Assembly (NCBI GenBank): GCA_947069175.1
Contig: CAMTDV010000028.1
Span: 68,494,157 to 68,558,156, forward strand
DNA: 64,000 bases
Direction: 5' to 3'
From: Scalesia atractyloides
Taxonomy: Eukaryota > Streptophyta > Magnoliopsida > Asterales > Asteraceae
In this document: piece after piece, positions 54,833-64,000 of the stretch
Layout of the letters: each line of letters begins with the position of its first letter
Numbering within the stretch: the first letter of the stretch is position 1
Program-made: the position numbers and the translations under genes
Notes under the pieces: model-generated
Told to the model about the DNA's origin: nothing
What the model saw: only the letters and a program-made list of their open reading frames with translations
Databases searched by the model: none

Positions 54833-55490
54833 ATGTTTTAAAAACCGGTATTTTAGTCATACCGGGTTAGACTTAGAAATGGTTCAACCGGTTGTATTGG
54901 GCGGTTCAACCGTATTGACTAGTTAACTCTATAAATCCATAAGATATACTATCAACTCAAAAAACAATCCAAAACTATATCATTCCGTAATAACAAAAAA
55001 AAGTTCCAAAAGTTAATCCATAATCAAAAAATTATCCAAAAGTTAATGATTAAATACCTATTATATAGCAATTAGCAAACACTATAACAATTAACAACAT
55101 AAATGATTGAACAAAAGTCAAAAGAAGGTAAACATGGATGATCGTCTAAAGAACTTAATTTGAAAAACCCAATGATTTTCTAATTTTGAGTGGGGAAGGA
55201 GTTTGATCGATGTGGATTGTCAATTTTGGGCACTAAGTTTAAACTTTAACCAAGAAGGTAAATAGTCACCTTTTTTAGGCACCTAAAAATTAAAAGTTCA
55301 AAATTTTGACCTTTGGTACGGTATGAACCGGTACTAGTATACCGGTTTAAACCGGTATAACCCAATTTACCGGTGGTACAACTTCTTTGTCGTTTCCTTA
55401 GTTTACCAGTATGATTCGTATCGGCCAACCATCTGGCATCCTGTGTAACCGGTTCAATCGGCCGGCTTAAACCCAAGTTTTGATTTTTTT
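54833..55490. mobile_element. Probable MITE with ACCGGT-rich ends
   Basis: The left end CAATGTTTTAAAAACCGG and following GGTTCAACCGG words are echoed, inverted, on the right (GGCCGATTGAACCGGTT). Many ACCGGT words lie near both ends. Ends and target duplication not fixed. Confidence 0.4.
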
Positions 55491-56239
55491 TACTTTTAAC
55501 CCAAAACTATTTGATTCTTTACTCTAGAACCTAAAACGATTTGATTTTTTTACTTTAACTTTAAAACCTTTCATCTTTTGCAATTTAACATCACAACTTT
55601 TTTTCTTTCAACTTTGGTCCTATATACTTTTCATTTTCCGCAAAATTTTCGTTTTACGTTCCGTTGTAAATTTTGCGAGTTAACACGGCGCAACATGCGT
55701 GTCTATTTTGTCCCGTTTGACTGGTTATTCGTAACGCGCGAGTACTAGATCGATTTAGTAATTCTTTTATATGTTTTACGTTCCGGTTTAGTTTCTTCGC
55801 ATTAACGCTCCACAACTTCAGTGTTAGTGGTCGCTGACAGTAGTGGAGCATTGGTGTTCGCCGCTCCACAACGCGGAGGTGTTTAATACTAGGATTTTTT
55901 ATTAAGGACCAAAAGAAAAAGAGAGGTGTCTATCCAAAATAACGCATAAGTTGTCACCATTCCACTAACACGGGTTCGATCACAGGTGCTGTCACATAAA
56001 GTTCCCAATAATTCTTGCTTCTTCCAAAACTCGAATCTGGTATCTCACCCTAACCTCCAGACTAGTTTCATTGTTGTGACCAGTTCCACTAGGTCATCAT
56101 TAGCAAAGCATGTCCCTATTAACTTTTGGGTATATATGTATTCAAATATCTTATGGTCACTTATATAAAATTATCACAAAAAAATCATTATACATCAATT
56201 GCACTAGTGGAATTCCCTCTTGTGTTGCGACAGGAATAC
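55491..56239. other. Gene-free stretch with a two-unit repeat
   Basis: TTTTACGTTCCG...GAGTTAACACGGCGCAAC (55651) recurs in diverged form as TTTTACGTTCCG...GCATTAACGCTCCACAAC (55775). No coding recognised. Confidence 0.5.
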
Positions 56240-56430
56240 AGTCGGTCTTAGTTTGGTATCGATATGGTACGGTATCAGTACTCGGTATATCAATCGAAAG
56301 AGTAAACCAAAAAATTAAAGTCATGAATCAATTCTTTTCCTCACCGCATCGGTACTTACCAGCACTCGCTATAGTTTAGGATAATAATAACACTTTATTT
56401 GAATAAAACTCTGTTTTCAACATTGTTTAG
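56240..56430. repeat. Dispersed repeat, inverted relative to 25360-25610
   Basis: Shares GAATAAAACTCTGTTTTCAAC and GGTACGGTATCAGTAC-type words with the inverse of 25360-25610. Probably an undefined DNA element. Confidence 0.35.
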
Positions 56431-56718
56431 ACGGACCAGAATAAAATATATTCTAGAAACCATAAAAATAAATAATGGTACCGCTACTGATGTTGTTTGA
56501 ATAGTGAGTGAATGTGGTCTGCCGATGTATCAATATGTGACAGTAACTTTATTACGTCGTAAAAAAAAGTAAATCTATAACACTTAGCCTTATAACTATC
56601 ATAAAATAATAACTATGGCAATCAAAATAACATGTGGGGTTTGTCACGTTTTATTAAGTTTATAGTGGGGGTCAAGTAAGGAAAGTTTTGGAAGTTCCCA
56701 CACTATTTGTGGTTGCGA

Positions 56719-58401
56719 TTAAATATGATACGTCGCCATTAAAATTATCATTCGTACAGTGGGGTTTGAAAGTCTTGGTGTCGGGATTGCAATGAGGGGT
56801 ACCTTCTTTTTCATCACAATGCCAAACTTTTCAGATAGATCATGTTTTTCTCCCTCCCCCAATTTCCAATCAAATGAATGAATAACGGATCCAAGTAAAA
56901 ACATAAACATCCGCTCTGCCATGGCAGTCCCTACGCAAATCCTTCGCCCGAACCCAAATGGGATATAACTTAAGTCGTTACCAGTGTGATCCCACTTACC
57001 ATCTAAGAACCTTTCAGGTTGAAACTCCAATGGGTTTTCCCAAATGGTAGGGTTTCTATGTATTGCCCATACATTCACAAACACCCGAGCGCCTTTGGGT
57101 ACCGTGTAGCCGCCAATCACACATGACTCACTCGGACAATGAGGGACCAAGAGGGGAAGTATAGCATGAAATCGAAGAGTTTCTTTCATGATAGCATATA
57201 GGTAGGGTAGATTGTGAATGTGGGATTCTTCAACCATGTTGTCTTTTCCGACGATAGCCTCTAATTCTTCTTGTGCTTTTTTGAGGATTTCGGGGTGGCT
57301 CATCATCTCGGCAAAGGCAAAGTCAATTGTATTTGAGGTTGTATCAGTCCCTCCGACCACCATATCCTGAAAAGATAAAAATATAATTAACCATTAACCA
57401 AACAACTACATTTGTTGTTTTATTATTATCTATCTATCATACTCTAACATAAGTATTTGGTATTTACCATAAGCACGGCTTTGAGATGAGAGATGGTGAA
57501 TGGTGGGTTGGAATCTCCACGGTCTTTAAGCTGCAACAAAAACTGCAAAAAATCTTTGTTTTCATCCCCACTCATTTTCCTCCTTTGATCAATCATCTTC
57601 TCAAAAATCCCATCAAATCTCCTCGCCAACACTTTCATATTCTTTCTAACTCCTTGCAGATCAAACCATGCCAAAACCGGGTAAAAATCTGACAAGTTAG
57701 GTATCCCCAAGTATCCGGTCAACTCGCTTATCAGTTGCCGGAATTCTGCTCCTACTCTCTCCCTATCTTCAGGCATTACGGGCCACCCCATATCATTCCC
57801 GTAAGCACATTTAACACCGTCAGAAACATCTGTTCTCCAATGTTCACCGGCGACCCGACATTATTATACAAGTATTTCACGGTGTTCCTGACCTCTTTCC
57901 GGCGTAGTGAGTAAAGCGAATCCAAAACTTGGTTGCCAAGCATTTCACCAACGCAGATCTTTCTCAACATCCGCCACTGATCGCCATATGGGGTCCAAAG
58001 GATGTCGTTACCCCCGTATGTTGCCTCTATCCCCGCAACCGGAACATCTCGGTTGGCAAAGATTGTATCGTTTTGTTTCAGCACCTCACGGGCCAACTCC
58101 GGAGAGGTGATGAGAATACCCAGTTTTTTACCGAGCCAGAGCCTCGAAATCGGCCGTATATTTTGGCTACTGCGGCAAAGTAGGTGTGGAGTTCGGGTTC
58201 GAGAGATAATAGGTTTCCGAGGAGTGGTAGAGGTCGTGGTCCGGGTGGCAGTGGTGGGTTGGGATGTTTTGATTTTAACATCCATACAAGCAACAATACA
58301 GAAAGTAGAGAAGTGATTATGAGAATGGTGGTTGCAGCCTCTCCGTTCGTATTGAGGCTGTCACACCACCCTGATACGGAGGTGATGAGTAGTTTCGACA
58401 T
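56719..58401 (-). pseudogene. CYP706-like cytochrome P450 pseudogene
   Basis: Two exons: 58401-57468 and 57366-56719, joined by a 101-bp GT-AG intron (GTAAATACC...TTTTCAG). The N-terminal membrane anchor (TILIITSLLSVLLLVWMLKS) and hinge PPLPPGPRPLPLLGN are present. I-helix GGTDTTSNT, K-helix KETLR, QPERF and heme loop PFGFGRRICVG are all intact. ATYGGNDILWTPYGDQWRML and DLQGVRKNMKVLARRFDGIF are typical of CYP706 as I recall; CYP76 is the alternative. CYP706 enzymes oxidise terpenoids or other specialised metabolites at the ER; no substrate can be assigned. Two single-base deletions break exon 1: near 58148 (KIYG|RFRG for PISRLWLG) and near 57781 (WGG|P* for a TVMPEDRERVG junction). Everything else is open, so inactivation looks recent, unless these are assembly errors. 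A copia LTR lies 287 bp upstream. Confidence 0.88.
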
Positions 58402-58687
58402 AACTGTGGTAAGGACAAAGAAGTGAGATTGAATTAGATGAAAAACAATCAGTGTGTCATAATAATTGTTGTGATGTTACTTAAAGAATAACAAGGAGCT
58501 GGATTTTGTTTTTTTTTTTTGCTTGTTTACCGACCACAAGTTTAGTGCAAGTTGCAACCTTATCATATGTATGACTATGAATATTGGTTTAACCAAATGA
58601 CATATCTAGTATCCTGTTTACCATTATGTTACAATTGTAATATGATGAGGCAAAACAAGAAAAAGAAACAGTTTTGTTTCAAAATTT
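58402..58687. other. Short upstream region of the P450
   Basis: 286 bp between the P450 start and the copia LTR. No clear TATA box in the right place, but poly-T/A tracts are present. Any original promoter further upstream is cut off by the LTR. Confidence 0.4.
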
Positions 58688-59341
58688 TACAGGTTCACTT
58701 GGAGGATCAAGATAACCTACTGCTTTGTAATTTAACACACAAACGAGTGCGAAATCCACGTAAGTATGCAACCAAAGCAAAGTAACACAAACACAATGTA
58801 ACCAAAGATTCACTATCTTGATTAACAGAAAAGAGCTAGTACAAACACATACACACAATGTTCATACAGACTCAGGGTATTCTCTCTGTGCTCTCTTTCT
58901 GAAATTGTGAAGTGCATGTCCGTTTTTATAGGCCCAACACCCAGTAACCCTACGAAGAAGGCTAATGGGCCACGAAGAATACATAGGCCCATCAAGAAGG
59001 TGTTCTTCGTGGCCTACCCTACGAACAACTGAAGGAATCACGAAGAAGTGTTCTTCGTGAATATGTTACCCCCACGAAGAAGTAGGTTCCTCGTGGGAAG
59101 GGTGCAAACAGACAACAGATTTCAGTAACAACAGAACAACAATAAACAAAACAACTACACTAACAGTATGCACACATGCAACTGTTTTATAACGCAAACA
59201 AACTAAACGTTGTACTAAATCAAGATAGGAGGATATCTTGATTTGGTCGACACAACCAAAACTATACAGATGCAAAAAATAAAGACCGTACAATTACAGA
59301 CGTAACCAAGAACAAGCGACACACACAAAAGTGTATCAACA
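58688..59341 (-). mobile_element. 3' LTR of element H (SIRE-like copia)
   Basis: Homologous to the LTRs of G: AGGATCAAGATAACCTACTG near the low end, and TGTTGATACAC start (minus) at 59341 after the purine tract TCAAGGGGGAGTT. TATA box CTATAAAAAC at 58923-58932 (minus). Where G has TCGTACGA motifs, this LTR has CACGAAGAA/TTCTTCGTG motifs (58951-59100). Confidence 0.85.
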
Positions 59342-59344
59342 AAC

Positions 59345-60509
59345 TCCCCCTTGACTGTTGCTTGGTCTTCAGTCTTCATTTCTAATAGCCTGCTTGAGAC
59401 CATGAGCTTCCAGCATGAATACCTCGATAATAACAAAAATAAGTAACGCGTTGGAACAACAAAGCTTGATGAGCGTCCTTGTCTTCGTAGAAGATGTCGT
59501 GTTGAAAGAGCGTCTTGATGTCACCAGCAGACATGTTCACGATCCACATTGGATCAAGCATACGGAAATTTTCTTCGTCGTTCTTAAAGATGATAACAGC
59601 TTCATGTGTGTCCGAGTCATAACACCACAATACCATGTTTCCAAGAAAGTCTTGCTTCGTTTGCATTAACGGAATTTTATCCATAACCTTCTCCGTCTGG
59701 TATACAAGCTTGTAACAAGCAGTGTTGGTGTCCGGATCTAGCGTTTACTTTATTTGCTCGTGCATTGGAAACTGTGGCCTGTATAACTCGTCCTTCCACC
59801 CCCTTTAACGTTCCACCTTAGCTTCCGAGCGAATAGCGTAACACCATCAAAGCTTGATCGGTTGATTACATTTAATTGCGCTAAAGCTGCAACATCATAA
59901 AATGGTAAAGTTAGTAAGCTAAGGAGCGACCTGAAGCACTGGATCCTATGTTCGCGCTTCATCGCCATGCAGTGTAATTCCTTCACAAACATCCAGCTGA
60001 GAATTCTTCCTTGAGGATGATCTGTCTCAAACTTCATATAGTCGACTTGAACTGGAGGAAGAGCTGGCTTTGGTGTCTTTGCAAGAAACTGCTTTCTCCA
60101 TTCTTCAAAAGTGTCGGTTGGAACATCAGATGTATCATGACTCTTCAACTTTTCGTCAATCTCATCCATGTTATTTTGAAGCGAGTCATCATCAAACGGA
60201 TTGAACTCCGTTTCGTCTTCTCGAACATACTTAGATTTCTCCGCTTCTCCTTCAAACACGATCTCCTCGAGATCATCAACATTCGTCACATCCGGTTCAC
60301 TTGGTATTTCATCAATAGTAGCATCATCTACTACCTTCATTTCCTTCAAATCCAAAATCTGTTCACTTGAGAGCTCAGACACAAACTCTCCTTCCTCAAA
60401 TTCTTCACCAGTTACAGGATGATAAGCCTGTAATCCCACATCTTTGCTTGGTGCCGTCACAAATTCAACACCTGTTGACGAACCTTCACCATCATTCACG
60501 TAAGCACTT
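59345..60509 (-). pseudogene. Extra 3' ORF of element H, C-terminal part
   Basis: Minus-strand protein of unknown function following pol in SIRE-like copias. An acidic stretch (GEEFEEGEFVSELSSEQILD, EIPSEPDVTNVDDLEEIVFE) is followed by a conserved block PQGRILSWMFVKELHCMAMK, FRSLLSLLTLPFYDVAALAQ and LNVINRSSFDGVTLFARKLR. After a frameshift near 59750 come MDKIPLMQTKQDFLGNMVLW and NDEENFRMLDPMWIVNMSAG, ending CYYRGIHAGSSWSQ. The part before AYVNDGEGSS is displaced to 63250 by the solo LTR. No homology to enzymes was recognised. Confidence 0.75.
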
Positions 60510-60697
60510 TGTAACATTTGTAAAAAATCGGGTCTCCAAAACCCGCTCCGTTTTGTAATCAAGTACCAAGTTATAAAAGTGCATTAATTATTTATGATTA
60601 TTTTGAGTTAAAACGATACATAATTAATAAATAAACTAAACTATAAAAATTATATTTGATAAAAAGTTAAAATAAAATAAATAAAAAATATATGAAG

Positions 60698-60772
60698 CTG
60701 CCGGGACTCGAACCCGGGTCAGCCGAGTCGCTGCAACAACTTAACACTCATTCCCTAAACCACTCCGCCACA
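60698..60772 (-). other. Antisense tRNA-like module of LTR D
   Basis: Minus strand TGTGGCGGAGTGGTTTAGGG (A-box of Ser/Leu type), spacer, then CCCGGGTTCGAGTCCCGGC. The T-arm is perfect (CCGGG, TTCGAGT, CCCGG), and the B-box is consensus. Confidence 0.75.
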
Positions 60773-61110
60773 ATGTGTTTTCTGTTAACTCTAGGAACAC
60801 AAATGAAACTTATACACAAACTCAGTTGAACCGATGGCGCCATCTGAAAAAAAAACGGTAATCGGCAAACCAATCGTCAAATCGTTGTTTAATTCACTTT
60901 CTCAGCTTATAACCGAAGTATGACGGTTTCTAATCAAGTTAAAATTGATTGAACTTTAAGTCTCATCATTTTCGGTTTTTGAAACCGAAAGTTCATCAAA
61001 GTTCTGATTTAACTCAAGCTTCAGACCATTCTCACGATTCAGAACTATCATATCAATACTCCATTCCAATTTTGTCGCATTTTCGGACCATCAGATCATC
61101 TGAATCAGCT

Positions 61111-61435
61111 CGCCGGAAAAACTCTGCAAGTCACCGGAAAACCGGGACTCACATCCACACGGTATTTCCTCCGACTCTTTCTGTTTAAATCATGTGATTA
61201 ATCAGTCTCTAACACAACTCCTCCATCAGAATCGATCCTAGTCAACGTTTATCGAAAATCTTATCTTCGCCGGAAAACTTCTGGAATTGCCGGAAACTCG
61301 ATAATTACCGGTATGCACATTCCAACGTACTGATAATCAATACTCACTAGTTCAATTTCATATCTAATCCCTTAAGCCTGTTGATAGATCTTCTCAGCCG
61401 AAGGTTCAAAAACAGAGCCGACAAGTTTCGCCGGA
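61111..61435 (+). repeat. CGCCGGAAA motif cluster in LTR D
   Basis: CGCCGGA or CACCGGA or TGCCGGA at 61111, 61132, 61268, 61288 and 61429, in the leader between the U3 part and the modules. LTR C has the same at 6941, 6962, 7074, 7095 and 7106; LTR A has CGCCAGAGA and CACCGGAGA. Confidence 0.6.
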
Positions 61436-61624
61436 CTCTCTGAAGAAGACAACCTGTTCGGTATCTTCTTTCCCCAAACTGTTCGGTTTAATGCATTCAA
61501 ACTAGACATCATGTTTATTAACTAATTTAATCACGAATCGGATTGTTGATTGATGTCTGCGTTTCGTAATGAAGAAGACGAGTTCAGTAATGAGTTAAGA
61601 TTAATTAAAATCGAAAGTTTAAAC

Positions 61625-61715
61625 AGGTTAGACACACAGTCCAGCGGTGGACTGTGTGCAAACAAAAACTATACACGTCCCGAGTTCGATCCTTGCTACA
61701 CGCACGCCTTGTGTA
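61625..61715 (+). other. tRNA-like module D1
   Basis: AGGTTAGACACACAGTCC start. Perfect 10-bp hairpin CACACAGTCC/GGACTGTGTG with loop AGCGGT. B-box-like GAGTTCGATCC. Confidence 0.7.
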
Positions 61716-61795
61716 ATAACATGCCTTTTTGATCAAGAACTAAACCGGGTTAAAACAGATAGTTGTTAAATATCATAAAAACCAAGATAATAACC

Positions 61796-61885
61796 GGGTT
61801 AGACACACAGTCCAGCGGTGGACTGTGTGCAACATGAACTACACGTCGCGCGTTCGAAACTCGTCACCAGCACCGGTCTGATTGA
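61796..61885 (+). other. tRNA-like module D2
   Basis: Starts 171 bp after D1 with the same perfect hairpin. The B-box is weak (GCGTTCGAAAC). Confidence 0.68.
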
Positions 61886-61965
61886 ATTAAAACGTTTTTG
61901 CAAATAAAGGAAATTTCGGTTAATTCAAATAAGTGTATAAATATAATTAAAAACGAGTTTATTTC

Positions 61966-62043
61966 GGGTTAGACACGTAGCTCAGTTGGTAGAGCTGCGT
62001 GCACGCGAACGGGAGGTCGCCGGTTCGAATCCCACCCGGCGCA
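61966..62043 (+). other. tRNA-like module D3, best preserved
   Basis: Starts 170 bp after D2. Perfect A-box TAGCTCAGTTGG (61978-61989) and perfect B-box GGTTCGAATCC (62022-62032), 44 nt apart. It has a D-stem GCTC/GAGC inside the longer CACGTAGCTC/GAGCTGCGTG hairpin, and ends CACCCGGCGCA like a tRNA 3' strand. CGGGT at the start can pair with ACCCG near the end. The anticodon arm does not pair. Confidence 0.78.
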
Positions 62044-62610
62044 GGTTTATTTGCTGACCGAACCGGTCAACGGTCAACAGTCAACGCTTAAAAAAAATAA
62101 TAATATTTTTTATATTTTTATTTATTTAATTTAATTTAAAAATCAATTAAAAATACTTAAAAATAACATTTTTAAAGATAGAAAATAGCTATAAACTCAC
62201 AAAAATATATCAAAAAATTTCATTAAAATCCTTGATAAAATCCATCCATTTATTATATTTTTCCATTATTATTTAGGTTAGTATTCCTCGTTGATCAGCT
62301 CATCTAAATCGTGCGCATCTCACCATCTCCAATCCAACGCACCCAAAGTGAGTGAATCTTACAAATTCCCCGTTTTAATCACGTTTTTGGGGTGTATCAT
62401 CTGTCCATGTTTATTTACTTATTAGAACTAAACCATTGTGAATACATCATATCATGAACATGTGTATTTAGTTTGTTACTGTTAAGTAGTTATTATTGGA
62501 TGCAAATTTATTATTTCAGTACATGCAATTACCGAGGCCGCCGCTCCCCATTTATGAGTGTTGAGCCTGTTCCCCATTTTATTATGCGGTTGAACCTGGC
62601 GTGCCCACAT

Positions 62611-62780
62611 ACGATCGGCTCCGTTTGATTGAGCCTTGATCGCACAGTTCATTTTACATTTTCAGTACATGCAATACGATCGGCTCCGTTTGATTGAGCC
62701 TTGATCGCACAGTTCATTTTACATTTTCAGTACATGCAATACGATCGGCTCCGTTTGATTGAGCCTTGATCGCACAGTTC
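62611..62780 (+). repeat. 65-bp tandem hairpin repeats in LTR D
   Basis: Units start at 62611, 62676 and 62741. Each begins ACGATCGGCTCCGTTTGATT and continues GAGCCTTGATCGCACAG. GGCTC pairs with GAGCC and GATC with GATC around a CGTTTGATT loop. The second and third units are nearly identical. Single units occur in LTR A (1384-1412) and in the interior of C (11462, 11524). Confidence 0.88.
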
Positions 62781-63249
62781 ATTTATGTTAGTTATCGTAT
62801 GATATTGGTATGATCCTGTATGCTGCCATGTGTTATTGTATGTTATAGTTGAGACTGCTATTTGCCATTACTTGATTATTTACATTTGCTCATCTACGAT
62901 TATGCACAATATTTCATTGATAAACTAACCAAAAAAATCATTATCAAATGTTTATCTAATAAGGTTCACTCGCCAACTTATGTTGACCCAAAAACTCCCA
63001 TTTTACACATGATACAGGTGAACCAGCAGCAGCTAGGAACACATAGGACATGGATTAGAAGAATAAAACGATTTAGTATTGGGATTGTTATGTTTGGTTA
63101 TTTCCTTTGTATTGAATGAACATGTTTGAATGTTTGAAAATGTAACTTTGACTTTATTAATTATGAAACATAATAGTAAATGTCATGTGCTTTGGTGATA
63201 ACCTAATTATGCCCCGACTCTTATTTCCGCTGCGGGTTGGGGTGTTACA

Positions 63250-64000
63250 CACTTTCAACCAATGCCAACTGAAGACCAATGTCTTCAACACTCTCCAAAA
63301 CATCAAACCTTTCCGGTTCCTCTTGATTACCACCTGAGGCAAGTGGATCGGCCACGATCTATTGTTCACTAGACCCTAACACTAGAGTTGAAGCAGAACC
63401 CTCTAGTTGTGCGGATAAAGCTGGAGCATCAGGATTACAAGGGTCTTCACTGTCATGATCACGCTTACGCTGTATCTCCTGTGCTTTGCATCTTCCATTC
63501 CATAGAATTTCACCCGCTTTCTGCTGATCTCAAAACCGTCTTTGATACTATCAAAGCCTTCAACCAGTGTAGTATTCCGAGAATGATACCATTCTTCATG
63601 CCATCATGTTTACGGCTAGTGTTTTGGCAAATCGTTGTACTGTCGCACTACGTTCTTTCAGCCTGTTCATCTCAATCCCACGAGCGTCATCAACTACTTC
63701 CATTTGTTGTAACTGAGCTTCCCTTTCAACATCTGCATCCCTCAGATGTTCATTCTCCTCTCTTAACTGAGTAATCCTGGTAGCATACTTTCCAACAGTT
63801 TCCTTCAAAGAGTTGATCTCTAACTGTTGTTTATTAATGGTATTCCGATTCGAAGACATAAAATCCAAGTGCCTGTTGATCTGAGTTGTCGCAGCTTGCA
63901 TATGTGAGAACATAAAATCCACCTTTTCATCATGTTCCATTTCAGAGAATAAACGGCTATGTCGTTTTGTACTTCTCTAGTGAATTGCGGATCGGGATTG
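63250..64000 (-). pseudogene. Extra 3' ORF of element H, coiled-coil part (runs off the window)
   Basis: Continuation of the ORF broken by LTR D: the reading frame around the target site runs ...LALVES | AYVNDGEG across the insertion when one CACTT is removed. Further up there is a coiled coil (QQLEINSLKETVGKYATRIT, QLREENEHLRDADVEREAQL, EMNRLKERSATVQRFAKTLA), homologous to 36890-37399 of element G. Small frameshifts are present near 63596. The rest is outside the window. Confidence 0.78.

Larger units (their letters stand above)
60510..63249 (+). mobile_element. Solo LTR D (gypsy, 2.74 kb) with TSD CACTT
   Basis: Starts TGTAACATTTGTAAAAAATC, ends GGTTGGGGTGTTACA, flanked by CACTT on both sides (60505-60509, 63250-63254). 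No interior, so the rest was lost by LTR-LTR recombination. It carries the full set: antisense tRNA-like module, CGCCGGAAA leader, three sense modules, three 65-bp hairpin repeats. Family D differs from A and C in most of its sequence but has the same order of parts. Confidence 0.94.

Noticed and set aside
61966..62043. Functional tRNA gene
   Set aside because: A and B boxes and the 3' end are tRNA-like, but the anticodon arm does not pair, the 5' acceptor strand does not match and no Pol III T-run terminator follows closely; called tRNA-like module instead.

Overview
The window is plant nuclear DNA, almost certainly a eudicot and probably Asteraceae. The evidence is densely nested LTR retrotransposons, initiator-Met-tRNA primer sites, CACTA-free TIR elements carrying host gene pieces, and one intron-bearing plant P450. 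The Asteraceae placement is inference: the extra 3' ORF of the SIRE-like copia elements and the ARID plus CCHC coding LTR element look like families I know from that family. No intact host gene was found. Host-gene-like sequences are a CYP706-like P450 pseudogene and two captured gene fragments (TORTIFOLIA1-like, LON-domain).

Layout. 1-22854 is a Russian doll of Ty3/gypsy elements (chromoviral, Tekay/Del type). Element C (6342-14726, very young, gag only, TSD GCCTA) sits in the RNase H of element A (gag-pol 3057-6341 plus 14727-16432, 3' LTR 16433-17780). A sits in the RNase H of element B (17781-19440, 3' LTR 19458-22854). Positions 1-3056 are a second, older copy of the A-LTR/B junction, so a chunk was tandemly duplicated. 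22855-28750 holds a TIR element with a TOR1-like fragment, a MITE, a further LTR, and a copia RNase H scrap. 29060-32088 is a minus-strand LTR element encoding a CCHC knuckle and an ARID-like domain. 33285-33911 is a small hAT with an 8-bp TSD. 33999-36010 is part of a minus-strand LTR. 36011-49140 is a decayed SIRE-like copia element (minus) whose reverse transcriptase is missing and replaced by an inverted copy of its integrase. About 50230-53090 is an older decayed plus-strand copia. 53495-54745 is a TIR element with a LON-domain fragment. 56719-58401 is the P450 pseudogene, with a copia LTR 287 bp upstream. 58688-64000 is a second SIRE-like element interrupted by a solo gypsy LTR (60510-63249, TSD CACTT).

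Most notable structure: the LTRs of three distinct gypsy families here (A, C and the solo LTR D) share an architecture I do not recognise from described families. One antisense tRNA-like module lies upstream in U3. About 400-1000 bp further on come three sense tRNA-like modules in a tandem array with a 168-171 bp period. Each sense module has a B-box, and the third has a perfect or near-perfect A-box exactly 44 nt before its B-box, as in real tRNA genes. The D-arm region of every sense module is drawn out into a 10-12 bp hairpin whose two sides change together between modules. This resembles a tRNA version of the 5S-carrying Cassandra LTRs, and is the best candidate for an undescribed system in the window.
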